A stretch of 64,000 bases of DNA from Cognatiyoonia sediminum. GTDB lineage: Bacteria > Pseudomonadota > Alphaproteobacteria > Rhodobacterales > Rhodobacteraceae. Position 1 is the stretch's first letter, and each line of letters begins with the position of its first letter. Positions 48,001-56,487 of the stretch are shown in pieces. Where the stretch lies: assembly GCF_900129845.1 (NCBI RefSeq), contig NZ_FQXB01000001.1, positions 1,572,817 through 1,636,816 of the forward strand. The letters run 5' to 3'. Made by a program: the position numbers and the translations under genes. The notes under the pieces were generated by a model, which was not told the DNA's origin, ran no database searches, and saw nothing but the letters and a program-made list of their open reading frames with translations.

Positions 48001-49314
48001 ATGTATCGCGTCTGGAACTTTGTGACCAACTACTCGATTTTGCTCATCCTCGGGGCGCTGATTGCTTTGGTCTGGGCGAACATCGACGCGCATAGCTATC
48101 ACATCGTAGTTGAGTACCCACTTTGGCTGAACAATTGGGTCGGGGTTGAGACCAGTTATTGGCTCAAAAGCTACGGTGCCGACTACGGCATGACGGAAGT
48201 GTCGACCGAAAAAGTTCTGAGCTTCCACTATCTTGTGAACGACGTTCTTATGGCCTTCTTCTTTGCCATTGCGGCGAAAGAAGTTTGGGAAGCGGTGATC
48301 CTCAGAAATGGATCACTCCGCGGTCGAAAGGCCGCCACGCCTTTATTTGCAACTGTTGGAGGCATGGCTGGTCCAATCACCGTCTACTTGGGCTTGGCTT
48401 ATTTCTTGGGATCGGAGACATATGACGCAGTGGCACGAGGCTGGGCTATTCCCACAGCAACGGACATTGCCTTCAGTTATTTGGTCGGCCGTTTGGTCTT
48501 TGGTGCGGGCCACCCTGCGGTGCGTTTCTTGCTGCTCCTGGCGATCGCAGATGACGCCGCAGGTTTGATCATCCTCGCAGTGTTCTATCCCTCAGGTGAA
48601 TTGGCTCCTGAATGGCTCCTGCTGTCGGTCGCCGCAGCCGCTGCTGTTTACTTCCTGTTCAACCGTCTGCCCCAGATTATGGACCGCGGCAAAGAAACGC
48701 GCCCAACCTCCACCTGGGTCCGCAAAAGACTGTCGTTTTGGCCTTACCTCATCGCCGGCTGCTTGAGCTGGTACGGCTTCCAAGAAGCAGGCATTCACCC
48801 TGCCCTTGGTCTGTTGCCTATTGTTCCGACCATTCCACATGCGGATCGCGCCTTTGGCATCTTCTCCGAGGCTGAACAGTACCTCACTGACCTGCTGAAC
48901 CACATCGAACATCTGCTGAAACATCCGGTCGAGGTCGTTCTGTTCTTCTTTGGCCTGCTCAACGCCGGTGTCGAGTTTTCATCCATTGGATCGCCAACCT
49001 GGCTAGTGCTTGCAGGACTCATGATCGGTAAACCGCTTGGCGTTCTCCTATTTGGCTGGATCGCTGCAGGTCCTATGAAGTTGGGACTGCCTCAAGGTAT
49101 GAGGGTGGTTGATCTATTTGTTGTTGGCTGTGTCTCTGCGATTGGCTTTACCGTTTCGCTGTTCATCGCTTCGGTTGCCTTCGACAGCTCTGTCATGCTG
49201 GGGGATATCCCGGTTCAGGAAGCCGCTAAGATGGGTGCCTTGTTCAGTTTTGCCGCTGCCATTCTGAGTATCATTGCGGGCAAAGTGACGCGCGTTCAAA
49301 AGCAAGACGGCTGA
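48001..49314 (+). CDS. nhaA: Na+/H+ antiporter NhaA
   Basis: A 437-residue polytopic antiporter. Family landmarks are WANIDAHSYH in TM1, the loop LRGRKAATPLFATVGGMAGP, WAIPTATDIAFSYLVG (with the Asp of the ATDIAF motif) and LAIADDAAGLIILAVFY, where the two adjacent Asp match the ion-binding pair of NhaA. The C-terminal half has FFFGLLNAGVEF and GKPLGVLLF. It exports Na+ in exchange for protons, fitting a marine host. AGGGGGA precedes the ATG. Confidence 0.94.
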   Translation: MYRVWNFVTNYSILLILGALIALVWANIDAHSYHIVVEYPLWLNNWVGVETSYWLKSYGADYGMTEVSTEKVLSFHYLVNDVLMAFFFAIAAKEVWEAVILRNGSLRGRKAATPLFATVGGMAGPITVYLGLAYFLGSETYDAVARGWAIPTATDIAFSYLVGRLVFGAGHPAVRFLLLLAIADDAAGLIILAVFYPSGELAPEWLLLSVAAAAAVYFLFNRLPQIMDRGKETRPTSTWVRKRLSFWPYLIAGCLSWYGFQEAGIHPALGLLPIVPTIPHADRAFGIFSEAEQYLTDLLNHIEHLLKHPVEVVLFFFGLLNAGVEFSSIGSPTWLVLAGLMIGKPLGVLLFGWIAAGPMKLGLPQGMRVVDLFVVGCVSAIGFTVSLFIASVAFDSSVMLGDIPVQEAAKMGALFSFAAAILSIIAGKVTRVQKQDG

Positions 49315-49392
49315 TAAATGATCAATCGGGCTAAAAAACTTGGCCTGATCTGTCTTTTATCAAAGAGTTAGTCCATAGTTGCGTCAAACAAC

Positions 49393-49415
49393 ACAGCCGA
49401 ACAACGGCTGTTAAC
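49393..49415 (+). terminator. Possible terminator after nhaA
   Basis: ACAGCCG (49393-49399) pairs with CGGCTGT (49405-49411) over a 5-base loop; TAACCCTTTTG follows. It lies ~80 bases after nhaA and ~55 before the capsule-export ATPase, so it may separate the two units. Confidence 0.5.
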
Positions 49416-49465
49416 CCTTTTGTGTAATCAATACGGGAGGGTTCAGGCAAACGACGCAGGACCAA

Positions 49466-50125
49466 ATGCTGGAATTTGAGAATGTCAGCAAGTCCTTTTG
49501 GACGGGCACACAGCGGAAGGTGATCCTTGACCGCGTGTCTTTCCGCGTCGAATTGGGGAATTCGCTTGGCATCCTGGCCCCGAACGGAACCGGCAAAACC
49601 ACACTCATCAATATGATGGCTGGTCTGGAGAAGCCTGACGAAGGGAACATTTATCGCAACTGCAAGATTTCCTTTCCGCTTGGGTTCATGGGCGGTGTGA
49701 TCAACAAACTTACGGGCATGGAAAACAGCCGTTATATCGCTCGTCTTTACGGTCTTGATCCCGACTATGTGGAGGCGTTTTGTAGATGGCTTTGCGGGAT
49801 CGAAGAATACTTCGACATGCCCGTCGGCACCTACAGCCAAGGGATGCGGGCCCGTTTGACCTTTGCGCTGTTGTTGGCTTTGGACTTTGACATCTACCTG
49901 ATCGACGAAGGCATGCCGCAAACGACTGACGTCGAATTTAACAAAAAGGCCGGCGACTTATTGCGCGAACGGCTAGAAACCACCACCATCATCATTGTGT
50001 CGCACCAGCCTGCTACGCTAGAACGGTTCGCTAAGAAGGCGGCGGTTCTAAAGGACGGCTATTTGCATATGTTCGACACCTTGGAAGAGGCGAAGCAGCT
50101 TTATGACTACCAAACCCAAGGCTAA
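49466..50125 (+). CDS. kpsT: Capsule polysaccharide export ABC ATPase (KpsT type)
   Basis: A 219-residue ATPase of the polysaccharide export class: Walker A APNGTGKTT (the usual first Gly is Ala), signature YSQGMRARLTFALLLA, Walker B IYLIDEGMPQTTD. The SQGM signature is typical of KpsT/Wzt-like proteins rather than importers. It overlaps the next gene by 23 bp. The permease KpsM that should pair with it is not adjacent; nhaA lies upstream. Confidence 0.88.
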   Translation: MLEFENVSKSFWTGTQRKVILDRVSFRVELGNSLGILAPNGTGKTTLINMMAGLEKPDEGNIYRNCKISFPLGFMGGVINKLTGMENSRYIARLYGLDPDYVEAFCRWLCGIEEYFDMPVGTYSQGMRARLTFALLLALDFDIYLIDEGMPQTTDVEFNKKAGDLLRERLETTTIIIVSHQPATLERFAKKAAVLKDGYLHMFDTLEEAKQLYDYQTQG

Positions 50126-51674
50126 AAAATTTCGCATTCGGCGCACCAAAACGGGTGCCGCGCAGAAGCCTGTCGAGCAGGAGGCCGCATCCGTAACGGA
50201 ACAGGCCCAACCCGCTGAAAAGACAACTGTGGACATCCAAAAGGAGATCGACGCGATACGCCGTGAAGGGATCACCGGACGCCAACTGCGGGTCGCGCGA
50301 CGATTGGCACAGAAAAAGGGCATGGCAGTCACATCCGACTTCGATGCTGTGCGTCAATTGCGCGAAGCCGGTCTGGATCCATTCGAGCGTGAAGCGCTCT
50401 TAGAGTTGGTTCAGCCAGACGGTACGACGGCATCTCAAAAAGCACCGTCTCAGCAACTCCCCCAAACCGTTCCTGCTGCAGGACAAAACCTTCCGTCTAC
50501 ACAGACGCTTTCCCCGTCTGAGCGCCGAAACGTTGAGATTACAACGATCCAAAAACAGATCGCTGCAAGGCGACGCAAAAAGCTCGCGCTGCTGTTCACG
50601 AGGCTTGCCTGTTTTGTTCTGCTCCCCACCGCTCTGGTCGGTTGGTATTTTTTCACAGTCGCAACACCCATGTATTCGACGAAGTCTGAATTTGTGATAC
50701 AAACAGCGGATTCCGGCGCCGGTGCGGGCGGTCTTGGCGGACTGTTCCAAGGAACATCAATCGCTAATCAACAAGACAGCATTACGGTGCAATCCTACCT
50801 AACCTCTCGCGCAGCGATGTTGCGGCTTGACGAAGAGCATGGGTTCAAACAACATTTCAGTCAGGACAGGATTGATGCGATCCAAAGGCTGCCAGCGGAT
50901 GCCTCAAACGAACAAGCATTTTCTGTTTATGCGGACAAGGTGAAGATAGGATACGACCCAACGGAAGGCATTCTTAAGATGGAGGTCATCGCTGCCGATC
51001 CCGAGACATCACAGCTCTTTTCAGAAGCATTGATTGGGTATGCGGAAGAGCAGGTTGATCAACTGACCCAACGCTTACGTGAGGACCAAATGAGCGGTGC
51101 GAGCGCAAGCTATGAAGCCGCAGAAGCTAGGCGCGCCGAAGCGCTGTCTGAATGGCTGGCCATCCAGCAAGAATTCGAAATCATTGATCCAGGCGCGGAA
51201 ACCGCGGCACTCCTTGGCCAAATCAGCACGCTGGAAGCAGACCGACAGCGGTTGCAACTGACATTGCAAGAGCGCCTAAATGTGGCGCGCCCAAACGAGG
51301 CGCAGGTCTCTGCAATAAGAGGGCAAATCGCTAATATCGAAGGGCTGATCGCCGACATTCGCGCTCAAATGACCAATGCAAACAACAGCGAAAGCTCTCT
51401 CGCGTCTCGCAACACCGAACTGCGCTTGGCAGAAGAAAACTACACGTTCCAAACGATGTTGGTTCAGCAAGCGCTGACCCAAATGGAAACCGCGCAAATC
51501 GAAGCAAACCGCCAAGTAAGGTATTTGTCGCTAGGCGTCGAACCGGTTGCGCCGGATGAGGCGACATATCCTAAGGCGTTCCAGAATACGCTTCTGGCGT
51601 TCCTCATCTTTTCAGGCGTCTACTTGATGATTTCGCTCACCGCTTCGATCCTAAGAGAGCAAGTTTCTTCCTAG
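50103..51674 (+). CDS. kpsE: Capsule export inner-membrane/periplasmic co-polymerase (KpsE/BexC type)
   Basis: A 523-residue protein with a long basic, Gln-rich cytoplasmic N-terminus (~155 residues), TM1 near 160-182 (FTRLACFVLLPTALVGWYFF), a large periplasmic region with extended coiled coils (residues ~330-470) and TM2 near the end (LLAFLIFSGVYLMISLTASI). This is the PCP-3 layout of KpsE/BexC, which bridges the inner-membrane ABC exporter to the outer-membrane channel. The cytoplasmic extension is longer than in E. coli KpsE. Confidence 0.88.
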   Translation: MTTKPKAKKFRIRRTKTGAAQKPVEQEAASVTEQAQPAEKTTVDIQKEIDAIRREGITGRQLRVARRLAQKKGMAVTSDFDAVRQLREAGLDPFEREALLELVQPDGTTASQKAPSQQLPQTVPAAGQNLPSTQTLSPSERRNVEITTIQKQIAARRRKKLALLFTRLACFVLLPTALVGWYFFTVATPMYSTKSEFVIQTADSGAGAGGLGGLFQGTSIANQQDSITVQSYLTSRAAMLRLDEEHGFKQHFSQDRIDAIQRLPADASNEQAFSVYADKVKIGYDPTEGILKMEVIAADPETSQLFSEALIGYAEEQVDQLTQRLREDQMSGASASYEAAEARRAEALSEWLAIQQEFEIIDPGAETAALLGQISTLEADRQRLQLTLQERLNVARPNEAQVSAIRGQIANIEGLIADIRAQMTNANNSESSLASRNTELRLAEENYTFQTMLVQQALTQMETAQIEANRQVRYLSLGVEPVAPDEATYPKAFQNTLLAFLIFSGVYLMISLTASILREQVSS

Positions 51675-51738
51675 GCAGAAACAACCTTTGCAGCGGCTGG
51701 CTGAGTCACTAGGCTGCCGCTCAAAGACAGGTGATTTC

Positions 51739-53031
51739 ATGCGTATTTTTATCTTCGCCCTTCTTACTTGGGCAGCCCTTTGCAATCCGAGTTTTTCGCA
51801 GACCGCCGACGGTCCGATCACGACTACGAACGTTGAACAACTCGACGCTGAGATTGCGATCCGGATACGGGAAATCCTTGGCGAATTGGGAAATTACGAC
51901 GATGTAACTGTCGTGGTGAGCGATGGGGTCGTGACCTTTCGCGGGACGACAGCTTCGACGGCAGAAGCAACCGAACTGACCCCTCTCGCGAACCGCATCG
52001 AAGGCGTTGTTGCCGTTAAGAATGAAGTGACGGAAACTGCGGAACTGGTTCGCAGGCTCAACCCAACAGTTGAACGTTTCCAGTCCCGCTTGGATCAATT
52101 TATTGTTTTCTTGCCCTTGGCGCTTATTGCCTTCTGCGCCTTCGCTCTGGTCGTCTTTATCGGCTTCTTGATCGCGCGACTGCGCCAGCCTTGGGATCGG
52201 TTGGCGCCGAATGCTTTCATCGCAGATATCTATCGGCAGTTGGTGCGCATCTCATTTGTCATTTTCGGAGTCGTCATCGCCTTAGACATTATGAACGCCA
52301 CGGCCCTTCTTGGGACGATCTTGGGCGCGGCAGGTATCATCGGTTTGGCTATTGGTTTCGCTGTCCGCGATACGGTTGAAAACTTCATCGCATCGGTCAT
52401 GCTGTCGTTTCGCCAACCTTTCAGGCCGAACGACACTGTCGAAATCAACGGGGATCAGGGCAAGGTCATACGACTGACCAGCCGCGCAACGATCCTCTTA
52501 TCCTTTGATGGCAACCACATTCGCATTCCGAACGCGACGGTTTTCAAAAGCCGGATCATTAACTTCAGCCAGAATGTCGAGCGGCGCTTCAAATTCTCGC
52601 TCTTGATCGATCGAAACTGCGACCTTGATCATGCACGAACATTGGTCACCGAAACTGTTCAAGGCTTACCATTTGTTGTGGAAACGCCCGCGGCACAATG
52701 TTGGATCGAAAACCTGCACACAACCGGCGCTGAGATTGTCGCTACAGGATGGATTAATCAGCATGAAACGTCCCTCTTGCGCGCGAAGGGCGAAGCGATG
52801 CGTCTGGTCAAACGTGCCCTACAAGAGGACCACATCGCTCTGGTCGATTCTTCCCAAGTGGTTGTTCTTCAGAATCAAAACGAACAGGAAGAACCTGCCA
52901 AATCTGCCGAACCTCAATCCGTTGCCGAGGTTGAGGCAATCGACGAACGAGCATTGGACGCCATGATCGAGTCTGAGCGCGTTGAGGAAGACGCAGAAAA
53001 TCTACTTCGTGAGGACGCTCTAAAAGAATAA
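51739..53031 (+). CDS. Mechanosensitive channel with N-terminal BON domain
   Basis: A 430-residue protein: signal peptide (MRIFIFALLTWAALCNPSFS), a periplasmic BON domain (LDAEIAIRIREILGELGNYDDVTVVVSDGVVTFRGTT), then MscS-type TM helices, with pore helix GAAGIIGLAIGFAVRDTVENFIA and the beta domain FRPNDTVEINGDQGKVI. It ends in an acidic cytoplasmic tail. MscS channels release solutes on hypo-osmotic shock; BON domains often bind lipid. ATG 51739 has AGGTGA upstream. Confidence 0.9.
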   Translation: MRIFIFALLTWAALCNPSFSQTADGPITTTNVEQLDAEIAIRIREILGELGNYDDVTVVVSDGVVTFRGTTASTAEATELTPLANRIEGVVAVKNEVTETAELVRRLNPTVERFQSRLDQFIVFLPLALIAFCAFALVVFIGFLIARLRQPWDRLAPNAFIADIYRQLVRISFVIFGVVIALDIMNATALLGTILGAAGIIGLAIGFAVRDTVENFIASVMLSFRQPFRPNDTVEINGDQGKVIRLTSRATILLSFDGNHIRIPNATVFKSRIINFSQNVERRFKFSLLIDRNCDLDHARTLVTETVQGLPFVVETPAAQCWIENLHTTGAEIVATGWINQHETSLLRAKGEAMRLVKRALQEDHIALVDSSQVVVLQNQNEQEEPAKSAEPQSVAEVEAIDERALDAMIESERVEEDAENLLREDALKE

Positions 53032-53047
53032 CGCCGTTCACGCGATT

Positions 53048-53068
53048 CACCCCTTGATAAGGGGTGTT
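53048..53068 (+). terminator. Terminator-like hairpin after the MscS gene
   Basis: A perfect 8-bp stem CACCCCTT/AAGGGGTG with a 3-base loop, followed by TTCT. It lies between the channel gene and the tRNA gene; the T-run is short. Confidence 0.6.
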
Positions 53069-53094
53069 CTCTGACGTAGATAACGGCTCGCTGC

Positions 53095-53169
53095 TGGGAT
53101 GTAGCCAAGTGGTAAGGCAACTGTTTTTGGTACAGTGTATCGTAGGTTCGAATCCTACCATCCCAGCCA
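53095..53169 (+). tRNA. tRNA-Gln (anticodon TTG)
   Basis: A 75-base cloverleaf: acceptor TGGGATG/CATCCCA, D arm with AGCCAAGTGGTAAGGC, anticodon stem ACTGT/ACAGT with loop TTTTGGT (anticodon TTG), T arm GTAGG-TTCGAATC-CCTAC type, discriminator G and an encoded CCA. The sequence changes from core to accessory content immediately downstream, so its 3' end is a plausible integration site. Confidence 0.95.
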
Positions 53170-53294
53170 GCTTCACCTTCTACTTTGTCAGTTTTTTCAG
53201 GTGTCAGTTAGGTCGCGCCGAAAATGGCTTTGTCAGCCCAGCAGATCCTGCTCAGTGACTTGAATTAATGGCCTTAATTTGCCAACACATTCGA

Positions 53295-54185
53295 CTAACC
53301 CTTCACTGCCCCGTCCGACAGCCCACTGACCAGATATCTTTGCGCAATCAAGAACACGATTGTAATCGGTAGGCCGGACAAAATTGCGGCTGCTGCGAAA
53401 TCGCCCCAGAGATACTGAAACTCATTGAGATAAAGTCTGCTGCCCACAGCAAGTGTCATCTTGTCTTCTGACCGGATCAGGACGGATGCGATGGGGTAGT
53501 CATTGATGAAGCCTATAAAGGCGAGCACGAAGACAACCGACATAATCGGTATAGCCAGAGGCCGGAAAATAAACCGGAAGGTCTGCCACGGTGTCGCTCC
53601 GTCAATCGCTGCGGCCTTGTCGAGTGAGGTGTCTATGCTGTCGAAATAACCTTTGATGGTCCATATGTGCAGCGTAACTCCTGCGAGATAGATCAGGATC
53701 AAAGCAACGTGCGAATTAAGGCCGAGGATTGGAGACACTTCTCCCAAAGCGTCGAAGATCGCATAGATGGCTACCAACGCGAGTGTCGTTGGGAACATTT
53801 GGATTAGGAATAGACCGTCCAGCATTCCCGATTTGCCTTTGATGCGTATTCGGCTGAACGCGTAGGCCGAAATCGTCGCTATGATGAGCACTCACAAACC
53901 AGCAATCAGGCCAATCTTGATGGAATTTCACATCCAAAGAAGGACTGGGTAGGGAGGTTCCACAACAGTTCCGTCCGCGCGCGTGTAGTCGAGGCCGAAA
54001 GCGAGATACCAATGTTCTAAAGTTGGGTTTTCCGGGATGATCGATCCAACAGCGAAGTTTCCTTCGCGGAATGAAATGGAGAGGATCACGACGAAAGGGA
54101 ACAAGATCAGCGCAAGGAAACACAGCATGAAACCGTGCGCGAGGATCTTTTTGATTAGAAGATCGCGTGGGCGTTCGACAATCAT
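53295..54185 (-). pseudogene. malG: malG-type maltose/sugar ABC permease with two in-frame TGA codons
   Basis: The frame from ATG 54185 to the TAG at 53295 is 297 codons, the exact size of MalG, without frameshifts, but has TGA at 53928-53930 and 53892-53894. Protein landmarks match E. coli MalG closely: PPYPVLLWM before the first stop, then [43 protein letters not shown] (coupling loop) and [20 protein letters not shown], ending GAVKG. The first TGA replaces the Trp of the L-W-x-W-N-S motif, the second a small residue. No other maltose genes apart from a malF remnant are present, so the operon is decaying. Confidence 0.85.
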
Positions 54186-54221
54186 CTTACACCTTCCATC
54201 GATAGGGCATTGGGAGCCACA

Positions 54222-54329
54222 TCACAGAGCCCTCCCAGATCGTTTTTCGGCCGCCCGTCGCATCGCGATAAAATTCGCGTACGAAATCGCAGCGACAACA
54301 AGGAAGATCATGTCTAACGTCAGCGCTTG
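54222..54329 (-). pseudogene. 3' remnant of a malF-type permease, cut by the IS element
   Basis: An in-frame stretch of 35 codons plus stop runs from the IS boundary to 54222 (QALTLDMIFLVVAAISYANF, then a basic tail). It reads like the last TM helix and C-terminus of a MalF-type sugar permease, and lies where malF should be, directly upstream of malG. Everything N-terminal is missing across the IS. Confidence 0.6.
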
Positions 54330-54394
54330 TGGGACAGATTTGATGTTTTCGTAACGGAGGATTTTTGGTTCATCGTAGCCTATATGGAGCGAAG

Positions 54395-54769
54395 ATGAAC
54401 AAGAAATCCGGAACATCGAAAGACGCGGCTGATAAGCTGGTCAAGAACATTCGCCGCAAGACCCGGCGTTTACATGCTACCGAAGAAAAGATCCGCATTG
54501 TATTGGCGGGCTTGCAGGGCGAGGAGAGCATTGCAGCGCTGTGCCGCCGCGAAGGGATCAGCGAGAGCCTGTATTATTCCTGGTCGAAGGAGTTTCTGGA
54601 AGCCGGCAAACAACGCCTGGCCGGTGACACGGCGCGACAGGCGACCAGTCCCGAGGTGAAGGAACTGCGATCTGAATCTGCGGCCTTGAAAGAAGTGGTT
54701 GCTGATCTGACGCTGGAAAACCGCCTGCTCAAAAAAAGCATACTCGGGGATGGGGAGTACGAGGAATGA
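54395..54769 (+). CDS. IS3-family transposase OrfA
   Basis: A 124-residue basic protein with the IS3/IS911 OrfA helix-turn-helix (EEKIRIVLAGLQGEESIAALCRREGISESLYYSW) and a C-terminal coiled-coil/leucine zipper region (LKEVVADLTLENRLLKKSIL). It binds the terminal repeats. A -1 frameshift at the A7G run would fuse it to OrfB. Confidence 0.88.
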   Translation: MNKKSGTSKDAADKLVKNIRRKTRRLHATEEKIRIVLAGLQGEESIAALCRREGISESLYYSWSKEFLEAGKQRLAGDTARQATSPEVKELRSESAALKEVVADLTLENRLLKKSILGDGEYEE

Positions 54770-55746
54770 GGTACCCTGGTTCAGAGAAGCTCGAGATCAT
54801 TCGCACAGTGGAAGCGTCGCACCTGCCGACACGTCGAACCCTAGAAACGATCGGCATTTCCAGCACGACCTATTACCGTTGGTATGATCTGTGGTCGGAA
54901 GGTGGCGTCGATGCGCTGGAAGATACGGCCCCGTGTCCACGGTCTGTTTGGAACCGCATTCCGGATGAGACGCGAGAAGCCTTCATCGAGTTTGCCTTGG
55001 AGCACGAAGACCTGACGCCGCGCGAGTTGGCGGTGAAGTACACCGACGAGAAGCAGTATTTTATCTCGGAATCATCGGTTTACCGCATTCTGAAGGCGGA
55101 GGATCTGATCACCGCGCCCAGACACATTGTGATCAAGGCAGCCAATGAGTTCAAGGACAAGACCAGCCGAATAAACGAGCTTTGGTAGACCGACTTTACG
55201 TATCTCAAAGTCATCGGATGGGGGTGGTTCTATCTCAGCACAATCCTGGATGACTACAGCCGATACATCATCGCATGGAAGCTGTGCACCACGATGAAAG
55301 CCCAGGATGTGACCGACACGCTTGATCTGGCGTTGGCGGCTTCAGGGTGCGAAAGCGCTAATGTGTCAACCAAACCCAGGCTGCTGAGCGACAACGGGTC
55401 GTCATACATCGCTGGCGACCTTGCCGATTACCTTGAAGACAAGGGAATGGATCACGTTCGTGGGGCGCCGTTCCACCCACAAACCCAGGGCAAGATCGAA
55501 CGCTGGCATCAGACCATGAAGAACCGCGTTTTGCTGGAGCACTACTTCCTGCCTGGCGATCTCGAAGCCCAGATCGAAGCCTTCGTCGAATACTACAACA
55601 ACCACAGATACCATGAGAGCTTGGGCAACCTGACACCTGCCGATGTCTACTTCGGGCGGGCAGAACAAGTCTTGAAACACAGAGAGGAGATCAAACGAAA
55701 AACCATGACCATGCGGCGATTGCGCCACCAAACTGAAAACGCATAA
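54766..55746 (+). pseudogene. IS3-family transposase OrfB (DDE), interrupted by TAG
   Basis: The 327-codon frame is continuous but has TAG at 55186-55188 (codon 141) between LW and TDFTYLK. The family reads W-Q-T-D-F-T-Y here, so a CAG to TAG change is the likely event; it lies just before the first catalytic Asp. Downstream the DDE core is intact: TDFTYL, LSDNGSSYIAGDLADYLE (second Asp) and PQTQGKIERWHQTMKN (Glu). Without suppression no active transposase is made. Confidence 0.88.
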
Positions 55747-55799
55747 ACTCAAACAAAGATGAGCCAGAGCCTCCAATCACAAAACGCTCACCTGTCCCA

Positions 55800-56267
55800 A
55801 ATTATCTGACGACGGACATCGAAGAAGGTCTGATTGATCCAAAGCGCTTCGTGCAAATTGGAATTCGAGGCACGGCCTACAACACAGAAGATATCGACTG
55901 GGGCTTGGAGCAAGGCGTCCGAATTATTCGCGTTGAGGAACTATTTGAGAGAGGTATCCCCGATGTGATGGCCGAGGCCCGCAAGATTGTCGGCGACCGC
56001 CCAACCTACTGTACCTACGACATCGATTTTGTTGATCCCACCTTCGCGCCTGGCACCGGCACGCCTGAGATTGGTGGCCCGAACAGTTTCCAAGCGCAGC
56101 AAGTGATACGTGAGCTCGACGGTGTTAACCTAGTAGGCGCAGATCTGGTCGAAGTGGCACCGCCTTTTGACAATGCTGGTGGTACGGCATGGCTGGGCGC
56201 ATCACTTATTTTCGAATTGATCTGCGTTCTAACGCGATCAATTCAAGGAAAACCGGTAGTAAAATAG
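55800..56267 (+). pseudogene. 5'-truncated agmatinase/ureohydrolase
   Basis: The frame opens exactly at the IS boundary and continues 155 codons to the stop. It contains the second half of the arginase-fold signature, YDIDFVDPTFAPGTGTPEIGG, including metal-binding Asp residues, and VGADLVEVAPPFDNAGGTA, as in SpeB/guanidinobutyrase proteins. The first ~150 residues with the GGDHS motif are missing, so it cannot be functional. The gene originally extended to the left of the IS. Confidence 0.88.
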
Positions 56268-56487
56268 GGGCCGGTGCTTTCGAGCAAACCTAAACTTGGA
56301 TCTGCTTTCCCAATATCTCATCTCCAGAACAATGCTGCTGCCCCTCTGCAAGAATGGAGGTACGTGCCAGCAGGAGTGTGCCTAGATCCATCTTGAAGCA
56401 ATCAAAGTGGTGCAAACTGACACATTCAGTTGGTTGGAAGGGAATCCAGCGCGACCAAACCTTAAATCATTTGGCATTTCTCTGAGA

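Larger units (their letters stand above)
54330..55799 (+). mobile_element. IS3-family insertion sequence, 1,470 bp, inactivated
   Basis: The ends are imperfect inverted repeats starting TGGGACAG and ending CTGTCCCA (TG...CA termini), with further shared TTTT and GGAGG blocks. Inside are orfA and orfB in the usual IS3 arrangement, overlapping by ATGA with a run of seven A followed by G (54731-54738) as the frameshift site. Flanking bases (TTG on the left, AAT on the right) do not form a target duplication. Both flanking genes are truncated at the ends, so the element probably caused a deletion by recombination with another copy. Confidence 0.85.

Noticed and set aside
56290..56487. An open stretch of ~58 codons on the minus strand after the BKACE stop (56488) and one further in-frame TGA, with plausible coding look (SLHHFDCFKMDLGTLLLART).
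   Set aside because: It has no start with a ribosome site and I recognise no family. It could be a gene remnant or chance; too weak to list as a gene.
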